Part shown: in pieces, positions 42,938-52,232 of the stretch
Layout: each line of letters begins with the position of its first letter
Position numbering within the stretch: the stretch's first letter is position 1
Source of the DNA: Synechocystis sp. PCC 7509
GTDB taxonomy: Bacteria; Cyanobacteriota; Cyanobacteriia; Cyanobacteriales; Chroococcidiopsidaceae
Length of the DNA stretch: 64,000 nt
Reading direction: 5' to 3'
Assembly (NCBI RefSeq): GCF_000332075.2
Contig: NZ_ALVU02000001.1
Span: 2,740,324 to 2,804,323, forward strand
The notes under the pieces: model-generated
Told to the model about the DNA's origin: nothing
What the model saw: only the letters and a program-made list of their open reading frames with translations
The model's database searches: none
Made by a program: the position numbers and the translations under genes

Positions 42938-45547
42938 ATGACTTCTGCTGCCGATCTCCCCGTTAGTGCTGTTACACAATACCAAGGTAACGATGTTATA
43001 GCGATCGATCCCCTAAAAACAGCGACAGGTGTTTACGTTACAGTTCACGGTCATTTTTACCAACCACCCCGCGAAAACCCTTATTTAGACGCGGTGGAGC
43101 GTCAAGCGGGGGCGGCTCCCTTCCACGACTGGAACGAACGCATACATCACGAATGCTACCGCCCTAATGCCTTTGCAAGAGTGCTAGACGAATGGGGCGA
43201 TGTGGTGGGGATCGTTAATAACTACGAGTATTTGAGCTTTAATATCGGCGCAACGCTGATGTCGTGGTTAGAAAGATACGATGTTGAGGTGTATCAACGC
43301 ATTTTGGAAGCCGATCGCAAAAGCTGCGAAGTCTTAAATGGTCATGGAAATGCGATCGCCCAAGTATACAATCACATCATCATGCCTTTGGCGAACGAGC
43401 GCGACAAACATACACAGATTCGCTGGGGTAAAGAAGACTTCAAATCCCGATTTAAGCGCAATCCCGAAGGAATGTGGCTGGCGGAGGCGGCGGTAGATTA
43501 TGCAACTATCGTTGCATTAATTGCTGAGAAGATTCGGTTTATAGTCTTAGCACCTTCCCAAGCGCAACGTTGTCGGATGCTACCTAACTCTGAGCAGGGT
43601 ATTGGGGAATGGTATGAAGTAGGAGGTAGTCAAATTGATGCTACTCGCCCTTACCGATGTTTCTTACCCGGCGGCGATCCCAATAGCGATTATATAGATA
43701 TTTTCTTTTACGATGGCCCAATTTCCCGCGATATGGGCTTTAACGATGATTTGTACAGTGCCGATCGCTTAAGTGGCAGAATTGGGCAAGCAGTACGCGG
43801 GGATCATCGAGAATCGCAGTTAATTTCTGTGGCTACTGATGGCGAAACTTTTGGACATCACAAAAAAGGTACGGAAAAAACCTTAGCCTACGCCTTTTTA
43901 AATGAGTTTCCCCACCGTAATTGGACAGTAACCAATTACGCCCACTACTTAAGTATCAATCCGCCCAGTTGGGAAGTGGAGTTAAAGCCCGTCACCGCTT
44001 GGAGTTGCGCTCATGGGGTGGATCGTTGGCAAGATGATTGTGGTTGTGGTGGTGAAGGTGGCGTATGGCATCAAAAATGGCGGAAACCGTTGCGCGAGTC
44101 CCTAGATTGGCTGCGGGATGAATTAACTAAGGTGTATGAGGAGACAGGAAAGCTATTTTTCCGCGATCCCTGGTTGGCGAGAGATGAGTATATTCAGGTA
44201 ATGCGCGATCGCTCGATTGCCAATGTTAGCCGTTTCCTCAATAACCACCAATCCCACAAACTCACCCCTTTAGAGAAAGTAGACGCTTTACGTTTACTGG
44301 AGATGCAGCGTCACGCTTTGTTGATGTATACAAGTTGTGGCTGGTTTTTTGAAGAAATTTCTCGCCCGGAAGGTACGCAAATTTTACGTTATGCGGCTCG
44401 TGCTTTAGAATTGGCGGGAGATGTAGCGGGAGTACAGCTAGAAAAAGCTTTTATTGGGCGCTTAACCCAAGCACCAAGCAATGTTGAACTGTTTAAGCAC
44501 GGCGCGGAAATTTATCGACAATTGGTAATAACAGCGCAAATTGGGTTTAGACAAGTAGCCGCTCAGTACGCCATTAGTTCGTTATTTGGCGACAGATCGG
44601 CTAATCAATCCATCCAACGCATTTATTGCTACACCGCCCATCAAGTCAATTACCAAGTGCAACGGATGGGATCGCTAACTTTGGCGGTAGGACAGTTGCG
44701 TTTAGTTTCTGATATTACTTGGGAAAGCCAACATTTAGTATTTGCGGTACTGCATTTAGGTGGTTGGGATTTTCATTGTTGCATTCAACCCTTTACCGGG
44801 CGCAGAACTTACAGCCAGTTAAAAGAGAAAGTATTTGGCTCTTTAGAACAAGCTAGTGCGGCGCAGACTATTTTGGCAATCAATCAAGTATTTGGGGATC
44901 AAACCTTTAGCTTGCAAAATCTGTTCGCGGAAGAAAGACATCGGATTATGGAGCTACTAAGTCATGAAACTTTAACCAGGCTCGATCAGCTTTATACTCA
45001 GGTTTACCGCGATAATTACGGCGTATTGATGGCATTTCATCGAGATGAACTAACTGTACCCCAAGAGTTGCAAGTAGCGGCGGAGATTGCTTTAAAGCAT
45101 CGTTGCGTCAATGTTTTAAAGCTGCTGTGGGAAGAAATCGGCGAACCGCAAGCAAGTTTGCATCATTTGGCAGAATTGGAAGCAACGGCGACAGAAGCCA
45201 AGCATCTGCGTTGTAATTTGCATATACCCGAAGGTAAGCAGACAATGGAGCAATTGATTTTGCGATCGCTTTGGCAACTATTGCACGATAACAATTTGGC
45301 TACGATAGAGGCAATTCAACAAGTTGAGCGCTTAATTAATGTCGCAAATCAGCTAAACCTTAGCTTGTGTTTGGGTAAATCTCAGGAGCTATATTTTAGC
45401 CAGTTACCGCAACTAATTAGTTTGTGTCGCCAAGCGGTTGCAAGTCAAAGTCAGGCAGCTGGCGATTTTGGTCAATTACAACAATTGCTGCATTTAGGAC
45501 AAAAGCTCGGTATCGGTGTGAATAATTTGCTGGAACAACTAGCTTAG
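42938..45547 (+). CDS. GH57-like protein with DUF3536
   Basis: An 869-residue protein with an N-terminal glycoside hydrolase 57-type barrel (VYVTVHGHFYQPPRENPYL, GMWLAEAAVDYATI with the nucleophile-like Glu, ISVATDGETFGHH with the acid/base-like Asp) and a C-terminal DUF3536 region. Such proteins are common in cyanobacteria; a role in alpha-glucan metabolism is likely, but the substrate is unknown. A cysteine cluster (WQDDCGCGGEGG) lies near residue 370. It is the second GH57-type gene in the window. Confidence 0.9.
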   Translation: MTSAADLPVSAVTQYQGNDVIAIDPLKTATGVYVTVHGHFYQPPRENPYLDAVERQAGAAPFHDWNERIHHECYRPNAFARVLDEWGDVVGIVNNYEYLSFNIGATLMSWLERYDVEVYQRILEADRKSCEVLNGHGNAIAQVYNHIIMPLANERDKHTQIRWGKEDFKSRFKRNPEGMWLAEAAVDYATIVALIAEKIRFIVLAPSQAQRCRMLPNSEQGIGEWYEVGGSQIDATRPYRCFLPGGDPNSDYIDIFFYDGPISRDMGFNDDLYSADRLSGRIGQAVRGDHRESQLISVATDGETFGHHKKGTEKTLAYAFLNEFPHRNWTVTNYAHYLSINPPSWEVELKPVTAWSCAHGVDRWQDDCGCGGEGGVWHQKWRKPLRESLDWLRDELTKVYEETGKLFFRDPWLARDEYIQVMRDRSIANVSRFLNNHQSHKLTPLEKVDALRLLEMQRHALLMYTSCGWFFEEISRPEGTQILRYAARALELAGDVAGVQLEKAFIGRLTQAPSNVELFKHGAEIYRQLVITAQIGFRQVAAQYAISSLFGDRSANQSIQRIYCYTAHQVNYQVQRMGSLTLAVGQLRLVSDITWESQHLVFAVLHLGGWDFHCCIQPFTGRRTYSQLKEKVFGSLEQASAAQTILAINQVFGDQTFSLQNLFAEERHRIMELLSHETLTRLDQLYTQVYRDNYGVLMAFHRDELTVPQELQVAAEIALKHRCVNVLKLLWEEIGEPQASLHHLAELEATATEAKHLRCNLHIPEGKQTMEQLILRSLWQLLHDNNLATIEAIQQVERLINVANQLNLSLCLGKSQELYFSQLPQLISLCRQAVASQSQAAGDFGQLQQLLHLGQKLGIGVNNLLEQLA

Positions 45548-45624
45548 ATAGTTAGTGAAAATGCCCCTAAGAGCGATTCTTAAGTAGAGATTGAGAGAAA
45601 GGGCAAAGATGCACCAGAAACAAC

Positions 45625-45661
45625 GTTTATCTAAGGCTGATTAATTCATCCTTAGATAAAC
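45625..45661. terminator. Hairpin between convergent genes
   Basis: Perfect 12-bp stem GTTTATCTAAGG / CCTTAGATAAAC with a 13-base loop, between the stops of the DUF3536 gene (plus) and purH (minus). T-runs are weak on both sides, so termination is plausible but unproven. Confidence 0.55.
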
Positions 45662-45703
45662 CTCCTAAGACAACTGGATTAAGGTTTAATTTGAAATGTC
45701 TTT

Positions 45704-47242
45704 TTAGTGTAAAAAGTGTCGAATTCCAGTAAATACCATAATTAACCCTAGTTCGTTAGCGGCTTTAATAGAATCAGCGTCGCGCATACTTCCCCCCGGT
45801 TGCGCGATCGCTTTTATCCCGGCGGCGGCGGCGGCTCTTACGGAGTCGTCAAAGGGAAAAAAACCATCGCTGGCAAGAAAACCACCCTTGGCGCTTTCGC
45901 CAGCTTGCTCTAAAGCAATTTTTACTGAGCCAACGCGGTTCATTTGCCCTGCTCCGATGCCTTTTGTAGTTTGGTTTCCAGTTACAACGATCGCATTTGA
46001 TTTGACGTGCTTGCAAACATTCCACGCAAACAGTAATTCGGCTAATTCTGTAGAATTGGGAGTGCGATCGCTCACTACTTGCCATTTGCTAGAATCAGCA
46101 GTGTAATTGTCCGCATCTTGAACTAAAAAGCCACCAGCGATTACTTTTACGGTCTTTTCAATGCTAGTGCGATCGGGCTTAATTAAAACTCTAAGTTTAG
46201 ATTTGGCGGCGATAATTTCTTTGGCTTCGGCTTCAATTTCGGGTGCCACCACACATTCAAGAAAGGTTTGAGTTAACGCTTTAGCTGTCGCCGTATCTAT
46301 AGGACGATTTAACGCCACAATTCCCCCAAAAGCAGAAATAGGATCGGCGTTGAAAGCCTTGTTGTAAGCTGATTCTAAACTATCTGCCAAAGCTACCCCG
46401 CAAGGATTGGTATGCTTGATAATGACGGCGGCGGGGGTATCCGTAAACTCGCTAACTATACGCTGTGCTGCTTCTAAATCTACTAAGTTGTTATAACTAA
46501 GTTCTTTACCTTGCAATATAGTTGCAGTCGCCCAACCTGTAGGCGTATCGCCTCTTTGATACCAAGCGGCGGATTGGTGGGGGTTTTCACCGTAACGCAA
46601 GGGTTGTAATGTTTGTCCCGTAAGAGTAAAACTTTCTTTGGTTGGGTAAGACGCGAACTGACCAGTCAGCGCTTGCGCTATCGCACTATCATACCCAGCA
46701 GTATGTAAAAATGCTTGTTGAGCGCACTGTAAGCGAAATTCTAACGTTACTTCCCCTTGATTTTGGCGCAACTGTTCTAAGTAAGAATCGTAACTTGTGG
46801 GATTGCTGAGAATAGTAACATGAGCGTAGTTTTTGGCAGAGGCGCGAATTAAAGTCGGCCCGCCAATATCTATTTGTTCGATAGCTTCAGCTAAAGTTAC
46901 GTCTGGAAGTGCGATCGTTTCCTCGAAAGGATATAAATTAACTACAACTAAATCAATCGGGCGAATTTGATTATTTTCTAAATCTGTTAGGTCTTGGGGT
47001 ACATCTCGCCGCGCTAAAATACCGCCATGAATCCGAGGATGTAGGGTTTTGACTCTCCCGCCTAATATTTCTGGAGAACCTGTATAATCGGCAACTTTAG
47101 TAACGGGGATACCCTCAGCTAGTAAGGCTTTGGCTGTCCCGCCACTACTGATAATATCAAAGCTAAATTTTTCTACTAATGTTCGGGCAAATTCGATTAG
47201 TCTGGTTTTATCAGATACGCTGAGAAGTGCTAGACGTGCCAT
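45704..47242 (-). CDS. purH: Bifunctional AICAR formyltransferase/IMP cyclohydrolase PurH
   Basis: PurH performs the last two steps of purine synthesis, formylating AICAR and closing the ring to IMP. The N-terminal MGS-like cyclohydrolase domain starts ALLSVSDKTRLIEFAR with SSGGTAKAL. The C-terminal transformylase domain has the catalytic KHTNPCGVA and RYGENPHQSAAWY motifs. At 512 residues it is full length. Monocistronic. Confidence 0.97.
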   Translation of the reverse strand: MARLALLSVSDKTRLIEFARTLVEKFSFDIISSGGTAKALLAEGIPVTKVADYTGSPEILGGRVKTLHPRIHGGILARRDVPQDLTDLENNQIRPIDLVVVNLYPFEETIALPDVTLAEAIEQIDIGGPTLIRASAKNYAHVTILSNPTSYDSYLEQLRQNQGEVTLEFRLQCAQQAFLHTAGYDSAIAQALTGQFASYPTKESFTLTGQTLQPLRYGENPHQSAAWYQRGDTPTGWATATILQGKELSYNNLVDLEAAQRIVSEFTDTPAAVIIKHTNPCGVALADSLESAYNKAFNADPISAFGGIVALNRPIDTATAKALTQTFLECVVAPEIEAEAKEIIAAKSKLRVLIKPDRTSIEKTVKVIAGGFLVQDADNYTADSSKWQVVSDRTPNSTELAELLFAWNVCKHVKSNAIVVTGNQTTKGIGAGQMNRVGSVKIALEQAGESAKGGFLASDGFFPFDDSVRAAAAAGIKAIAQPGGSMRDADSIKAANELGLIMVFTGIRHFLH

Positions 47243-47379
47243 ATATTAGGGTTTTTGTAATTGGTAATTGGTAAGAAAATCATCATACTTTCAGCAATGC
47301 TAAAAATACTTAGGGTGAAGAATTAGTTATTATTACAATAGATTAAGAGAATTTTTATAATAGGAGAAAGTCTCAGCCC

Positions 47380-47991
47380 ATGCAAGTTATTAATATTGCG
47401 CCAACTACAGGTAAAAAACCTGCGGGTTTAGTTGTGGTTTTGCATGGCTGGGGTGCAAATGCTCAAGATTTGGCGACAGTTGTGCCTTTTTTGAATTTGC
47501 CTGATTATCAGTTTGTTTTACCAGATGCGCCTTTTAATCATCCTCAAGTAGCTGGCGGTAAAGCTTGGTACGATTTTCAAAAAAATAATCAAGGATATTA
47601 TGAAAGCAAGCAATTATTAAACGATTGGCTGCAATCTCTAGAAAAAGAGACGAGTATTCCTTTGTCCAAGACAATTTTAAGTGGTTTTTCCCAAGGTGCG
47701 GCGATGACTTTGGATGTTGGGTTGCATCTACCATTGGCGGGTTTAGTCGCATTAAGTGGTTATTTGCATCCAATTACAGAATCACCAATTAGCCATATTT
47801 CGCCGATTTTGCTAGTACATGGTAGACAAGATTCGGTTGTTCCCCTGATTGCCGCCCAAAAAGCGCGAGATAGTTTGCTTACTATGGGCGCAAAAGTACA
47901 GTATCAAGAATTTGATATGGGTCACGAAATTCGCCCCGAAGTTATTGCTTTAATTCGCACATTTATTGTGGCGCAACAAAAAGTTTCTTAG
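47380..47991 (+). CDS. Phospholipase/carboxylesterase-family alpha/beta hydrolase
   Basis: A 203-residue serine hydrolase. The oxyanion region is VVLHGWGANAQDL; the catalytic triad is S104 (SGFSQGAAM), D151 (HGRQDSVVP) and H182 (DMGHEI). Such enzymes cleave short-chain esters or acyl groups. AGGAGAAAG precedes the start by about 10 bases. It converges with the CDF gene, stops overlapping by 4 bp. Confidence 0.93.
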   Translation: MQVINIAPTTGKKPAGLVVVLHGWGANAQDLATVVPFLNLPDYQFVLPDAPFNHPQVAGGKAWYDFQKNNQGYYESKQLLNDWLQSLEKETSIPLSKTILSGFSQGAAMTLDVGLHLPLAGLVALSGYLHPITESPISHISPILLVHGRQDSVVPLIAAQKARDSLLTMGAKVQYQEFDMGHEIRPEVIALIRTFIVAQQKVS

Positions 47992-48902
47992 CTGTGTTCT
48001 GGAAAACGGTCTAAGCCTTGATCTTCCCAGGATACCGGATCTTCTAAGGGTTCTAAATGGGTAATGATGTGCGTGCTAGGTAAAGCCCTACTAATTGCTA
48101 GTTCAATTTCTTCAGATAAGTCATGTCCGCGCTGCACCGTCCATTCTCCAGGGACAAGGATATGGAAAGAAACGAAGCGGCGCGAACCTGCAACGCGCGA
48201 TCGCATAGCATGAAATAATATGCCTTGGCGGTCGTAAGGTGCTAGCAAATCGGTAATAATTTTTTGGTCGGATAGGGGTAGCGCAGTATCTAATAATCCA
48301 TACCCAGTCTCTTTTAAAAGTCTAAACCCTGCCCAAACTATATTTGCAGCAACAATTATGGCAATAATTGGATCTAAAATTAGCCATCCGGTTAGTTGTA
48401 CTAACAATAAACCAACTACCACCCCTACGGATGTCCAAACATCTGTAAGTAAATGGTGCGCGTCTGCTCTTAAAGTAATCGATCTTAAGCGTTTTCCCGC
48501 CCGTAATAAAATAAACGCTACTCCTCCATTAATAGCGGCGGCGATTAAAGAAAGAACTAAACCCAAGTCTACTTTTTGGATAGGTTGAGGGTCGATTAAT
48601 CTACTTAAGGCAGCTACACCAATACTTAGGGCAGCAACTAGGATTAACGCCCCTTCTAAGCCACTAGAAAAGTATTCCGCTTTAGAATGACCAAAAGTGT
48701 GTTCTTCGTCGGGTGGTTGGGCGGCGAGAGTGAGCGCCCACACTGCTACAACGGCGGCGACTAAGTTTACAACTGATTCGGCGGCATCGGAAAACAAACT
48801 TACAGAGTTTGTAAGTAAGTAAGCGCCAAACTTTAAACCGATAGTTGCGATCGCCGCAGCAATCGATAAAATAGCATAGGAACGAGCAGATTTGTGACTC
48901 AT
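47988..48902 (-). CDS. Cation diffusion facilitator transporter
   Basis: A 304-residue CDF-family efflux protein for divalent metals (Zn, Fe, Mn or Co). Six transmembrane helices are apparent. Metal-site motifs are SLFSDAAESVVN in helix 2 (with the first Asp) and RADAHHLLTDVWTS in helix 5 (H..D). A loop with EEHTFGHSKAEY precedes helix 3, and a cytoplasmic domain of about 90 residues ends the protein. It lies 8 bp downstream of the methyltransferase gene on the same strand, so they are probably co-transcribed. Confidence 0.94.
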   Translation of the reverse strand: MSHKSARSYAILSIAAAIATIGLKFGAYLLTNSVSLFSDAAESVVNLVAAVVAVWALTLAAQPPDEEHTFGHSKAEYFSSGLEGALILVAALSIGVAALSRLIDPQPIQKVDLGLVLSLIAAAINGGVAFILLRAGKRLRSITLRADAHHLLTDVWTSVGVVVGLLLVQLTGWLILDPIIAIIVAANIVWAGFRLLKETGYGLLDTALPLSDQKIITDLLAPYDRQGILFHAMRSRVAGSRRFVSFHILVPGEWTVQRGHDLSEEIELAISRALPSTHIITHLEPLEDPVSWEDQGLDRFPEHS

Positions 48903-48910
48903 AGCATTAT

Positions 48911-49828
48911 CTACAATTTACGGGCAATTATCGTTCTATGACGGGGCGTATTGCTAACAATTGTAGGAGTTGCAAAGCCAGCAGCAGCTAAAGCGCTCTC
49001 AATATCTAAACTAAAATAATCGTCTAAATAGGGTTCGGTACTTTTGAGCAAAGTTAAGATATAAGGCGGCATTTTTGCATAGATTTCCGATTTAGGATTC
49101 ATATCCATAATTGTCAAATACCCACCCGGCTTTAATAACCTTTGCGCCTCCTGGAATATTTGCCCTGTAGCCGATTGGGGCAATTCGTGAAACATCAGAA
49201 AACTCGTTACTAAATCAAAAGAATTAGCCGCTAATGGTGTGGCTTCGGCGGTGGAGTGAACCCAGTTTATATTTGTATCGCGCTCCAGCGCGGAGTATTT
49301 GGCAACGGCGAGAAAGTAAGGAGATAAATCTAACCCCGTAATTGCTGCATGGGGGTAAACTTCTTGTAATGCAAAGGTACTCATCCCCACACTACAGCCC
49401 AAATCGAGAATAGTTTGGGGAGTTGTGGGAATTTCCCTCGTAATAATTTCATGATAGCTAGAACGTAAAAGGCGATCGCCTTTAGCGCCAGATTCCTTCC
49501 AAATCCCTGCATGAACAGCATGGGCTGCAACTTCTACTTCTAAGGCTGCTTCCCAATTGAGATTTCCTTGTTCGTAAGCATGAAAAGATTTGAGGTAATA
49601 ATCGGGGTAGGCAATTTGCGGATTTTGAACTTGGGCTAAATCAGTTTCCCAATCGCGGGTTTTTAATTCTTGTACTCTTTTTGTCCAAGGTACACCGATT
49701 TTTTCTGCCCGTTTAATCATCATTTGCCTTGCTTGGTGCTTGGCTAAGTTTGCCAAAGGTTTAATTGCCAGTACCCTATTTACCAAGCGCGAAGCTAACC
49801 CAGGATTATTATCTACAGTCGCCGTCAT
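48911..49828 (-). CDS. Class I SAM-dependent methyltransferase
   Basis: A 305-residue protein from ATG 49828 (MTATVDNNPGL). The longer frame to 49942 is rejected because its extra codons read through a rho-independent terminator (49886-49922) belonging to the upstream gene. Motif I is TILDLGCSVGMSTF; later motifs include FDLVTSFLMFHELP and LLKPGGYLTIMD. An N-terminal helical region of about 130 residues precedes the fold. The substrate is unknown. It is followed 8 bp later by the CDF gene. Confidence 0.85.
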   Translation of the reverse strand: MTATVDNNPGLASRLVNRVLAIKPLANLAKHQARQMMIKRAEKIGVPWTKRVQELKTRDWETDLAQVQNPQIAYPDYYLKSFHAYEQGNLNWEAALEVEVAAHAVHAGIWKESGAKGDRLLRSSYHEIITREIPTTPQTILDLGCSVGMSTFALQEVYPHAAITGLDLSPYFLAVAKYSALERDTNINWVHSTAEATPLAANSFDLVTSFLMFHELPQSATGQIFQEAQRLLKPGGYLTIMDMNPKSEIYAKMPPYILTLLKSTEPYLDDYFSLDIESALAAAGFATPTIVSNTPRHRTIIARKL

Positions 49829-49885
49829 AATAAAAGCTGCTAAATTATCTGTTCTTATTTTGCAAGCATTAGCGCCTGTTTGCAC

Positions 49886-49922
49886 AAAGAAAAATCCGCG
49901 ATCTCTAAAAGCATCGCGGATT
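49886..49922 (-). terminator. Intrinsic terminator of the di-haem peroxidase-like gene
   Basis: On the minus strand AATCCGCGAT / ATCGCGGATT, a perfect 10-bp stem with a 10-base loop, is followed by TTTCTTT. It lies between the 49981-52008 gene and the methyltransferase and supports the later start of the methyltransferase. Confidence 0.75.
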
Positions 49923-49947
49923 AAAAGCAGATTCATAATCATTTTCT

Positions 49948-49976
49948 GTAGGGGCGCAATGCCTTGCGCTCCCTAC
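49948..49976. repeat. Dispersed palindrome, second copy
   Basis: GTAGGGGCGCAATGC followed by CTTGCGCTCCCTAC. It is a slightly diverged copy of the perfect palindrome at 41362-41389 and lies just after the stop of the peroxidase-like gene. Confidence 0.8.
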
Positions 49977-49980
49977 AACT

Positions 49981-52008
49981 CTACGAATTACTTGCCAAGA
50001 AATTAGTTAAAGGTGTACCACCATTACGCCCAACGGCGGGAATTTCTCGCATTTCTGTTATTGCTTTACCAGCACTATCTTTAATAATCGCTGTTCCCGT
50101 GCCAGAATGTCCATTAGTAACAAACAGTTGAGGATGGTCAAAGGGTGCTTTTTGGTAACGGACTCGCTCATCGGTTAATCCTTTCATAAAGGCAACAAGA
50201 GCATCTTTTTCCTCATTACTCAGTCCCAAGTTCTCAATATCTGGATCGAGATCGTCGATATTTTGCTCGTGGAAGTCACCACCGCGATTATAGAAATCAA
50301 CTACTTGACGCAGTGTCAATTGTCCGCCGTTATGGAAATAAGGGGCTGTAAGCTCTACATTTCTTAGTCCTGGCGTTTTAAAAGCTCCATCGGCGGCTAC
50401 GCGCTCGTTAGGACTTACTGGCGGTTCGAGGTGAGGATCGTTAAACTTTCCTTGTTGAGCTAGACGCGATTCCGATAAAGGATTGCCAAAAGGATCTTTA
50501 CCTCCTACGCCTAAATCTTCTCTAGTTGGTCTTACGCCAATGTTATAAAAACCGTTGTCGTAAACTGCAACTTCATTGTTGCCCATGACCATGCGCTCAA
50601 GTCTTTCTTTTTTAACATTTTTGACGGAGGCGTTGGTAAATTCTGCGCCACCATGACAGCTAATACACTTAGCTTTGCCTTCAAATAGCTCTTTTCCAAG
50701 CTTCTGTTGGCTAGTTAAAGCATTAGAATTACCATCAAAGTATTTGTCAATCGGTGCATCGTTGGAAACTAACGTTGATTCGTACATCTGTACCGCTAGT
50801 CCAAAAAATAATGGAAAATTGTACTCCATTAACGAAAACTGCGTAGCCGAATTAGGATCGGATGCTCCCACTAGCCCCGTAAAGGTTGGCTTACCATTGG
50901 TATCAATAGTAATAATGCGATCGCTATTCCACCACTGAGGTCTAAAAGCAGCTTGCACTAAGGTTTTGTACTTCGACCTAACCCCTGGCATGGGCGACTT
51001 ACTATAAGTACCTAGTATGCTGTCATCAGGATGTACTTTTTGCTTGTTCAAAGGAATTAAAGGCAGCATTTTCTTACCAAGTAAACTAAATGGCTTGCCT
51101 TTAAAGGACATTTCAACTTCACTTACAGGTGGCCCTACAGCTTGGGAAGCAAGACTAGCATTATTTAAACTAATCTGCACCTCTTTCAAGTCTCCAAAGG
51201 CTTCAGCTTTAATCACTTTGGCATTAACATCTCTAGCGCCAAAAGGGTTAACGCCATTAAAGTCATTTTGCGCTCTACCATCCCAGAAGTTGCGGAAGTT
51301 GAAGACGGCATTAATTGCACTAGGCGAATTGCGGGCGGTGACTCGTAGTAAGTTTGTGTTGTCAACGTTGAATACTGGATCTACTACTGGAACGCCTGCT
51401 TCTTGGGCTTTACGCAGAAAAATGTTGGAAAATATGAAGCCAAATAGCCCTTGGGAGCCTGTAACATCGTTACTATCAGATATTACTTCTGACTTGCGAT
51501 TGTTGATGTCTGCAAGTTTGTGAAATGGGTAGTCACCGGGTTTAAGTTGGTAGTTTAGCCCGCCAATCTCAAAGTTGGTGTCTGGGTTAGGGCTACCATC
51601 AGCATTGACTCTCAGTAAACCAGGGCTAAGTTGATGTTTTGAGCGGTTGTCTGCGCCAGCGTGGAAGTGGCAACTAGCGCACGATTGAATGTTATCGCTG
51701 CCAGTTTGCATATCCCAAAACAGTGATTTTCCCAAAACCAAGGCTGCGGTTTTATCGCTAATAAATTCTCCTAAATTTGAAGGTTCGGGAATTGATACGG
51801 TTTTTAGGGATGTTAAGGGCTGTGATGGTGCTACTGAAGGCACTTCTTGCGCTTGTAATGCTGAAGACATACTTTGCCCCACGATCGCGGCGATCGCAAA
51901 CAACACTACTATTTTTAGTCGTTTTTTGAGTAAATTTGATACTGCTATTTTTAGCCAATCGAAGATTGAAGTCCCTCTTAGAGGTCTTCTTTTTGGGTAT
52001 TTATTCAT
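49981..52008 (-). CDS. Di-haem cytochrome c peroxidase-like protein
   Basis: A 675-residue exported protein with two c-type haem motifs: CASCH (C110, C113, H114) and CISCH (C448, C451, H452). A signal/anchor helix covers residues about 30-50. The order of motifs and the C-terminal FKTPGLRNVELTAPYFHNG are those of bacterial cytochrome c peroxidases and MauG-like oxidases. It is about twice the usual length because of a large insert between the haem motifs. It would act on the outer side of the plasma membrane or in the thylakoid lumen. Activity is not proven by sequence alone. Confidence 0.88.
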   Translation of the reverse strand: MNKYPKRRPLRGTSIFDWLKIAVSNLLKKRLKIVVLFAIAAIVGQSMSSALQAQEVPSVAPSQPLTSLKTVSIPEPSNLGEFISDKTAALVLGKSLFWDMQTGSDNIQSCASCHFHAGADNRSKHQLSPGLLRVNADGSPNPDTNFEIGGLNYQLKPGDYPFHKLADINNRKSEVISDSNDVTGSQGLFGFIFSNIFLRKAQEAGVPVVDPVFNVDNTNLLRVTARNSPSAINAVFNFRNFWDGRAQNDFNGVNPFGARDVNAKVIKAEAFGDLKEVQISLNNASLASQAVGPPVSEVEMSFKGKPFSLLGKKMLPLIPLNKQKVHPDDSILGTYSKSPMPGVRSKYKTLVQAAFRPQWWNSDRIITIDTNGKPTFTGLVGASDPNSATQFSLMEYNFPLFFGLAVQMYESTLVSNDAPIDKYFDGNSNALTSQQKLGKELFEGKAKCISCHGGAEFTNASVKNVKKERLERMVMGNNEVAVYDNGFYNIGVRPTREDLGVGGKDPFGNPLSESRLAQQGKFNDPHLEPPVSPNERVAADGAFKTPGLRNVELTAPYFHNGGQLTLRQVVDFYNRGGDFHEQNIDDLDPDIENLGLSNEEKDALVAFMKGLTDERVRYQKAPFDHPQLFVTNGHSGTGTAIIKDSAGKAITEMREIPAVGRNGGTPLTNFLASNS

Positions 52009-52123
52009 GTTTTACTTTTACTTTTAGCTGATAGGTAGGTCTTGTGGCTTTATGTTGTTTTTACTCACAACCATTGCAGTTGTTTCAGATATCAAACTGT
52101 GAAACCTGTGTAAATCACAATTT

Positions 52124-52153
52124 TTGGCACTTAAAACTATTCAGTATTAATAC
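52124..52153 (+). promoter_or_regulatory. Candidate promoter for an intergenic RNA
   Basis: TTGGCA at 52124-52129 and TAATAC at 52148-52153 with an 18-bp spacer resemble sigma-70-type -35 and -10 elements. Transcription would start near 52160 and end at the hairpin at 52200-52232. Confidence 0.4.
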
Positions 52154-52159
52154 TGGTAG

Positions 52160-52232
52160 CGCTCTATGTACTCTCCAAGTTCCTAAGTAATCGTTATTTA
52201 CTCAAACCTAGTTTTAGGTTTGAGTGCATTTT
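52160..52232 (+). ncRNA. Candidate small RNA with intrinsic terminator
   Basis: A perfect 11-bp stem ACTCAAACCTA / TAGGTTTGAGT with a 4-base loop at 52200-52225 is followed by a six-base T-run (52229-52234). No plus-strand protein gene ends upstream, so the terminator is an orphan. With the promoter-like sequence 35 bp before, it defines an RNA of about 70-75 bases. It does not contain the Yfr1 core ACTCCTCAC. This is inference from signals only. Confidence 0.4.

Noticed and set aside
51017-51523. 168-codon plus-strand frame
   Set aside because: Antisense to the di-haem peroxidase-like gene, whose haem motifs and homology are clear.
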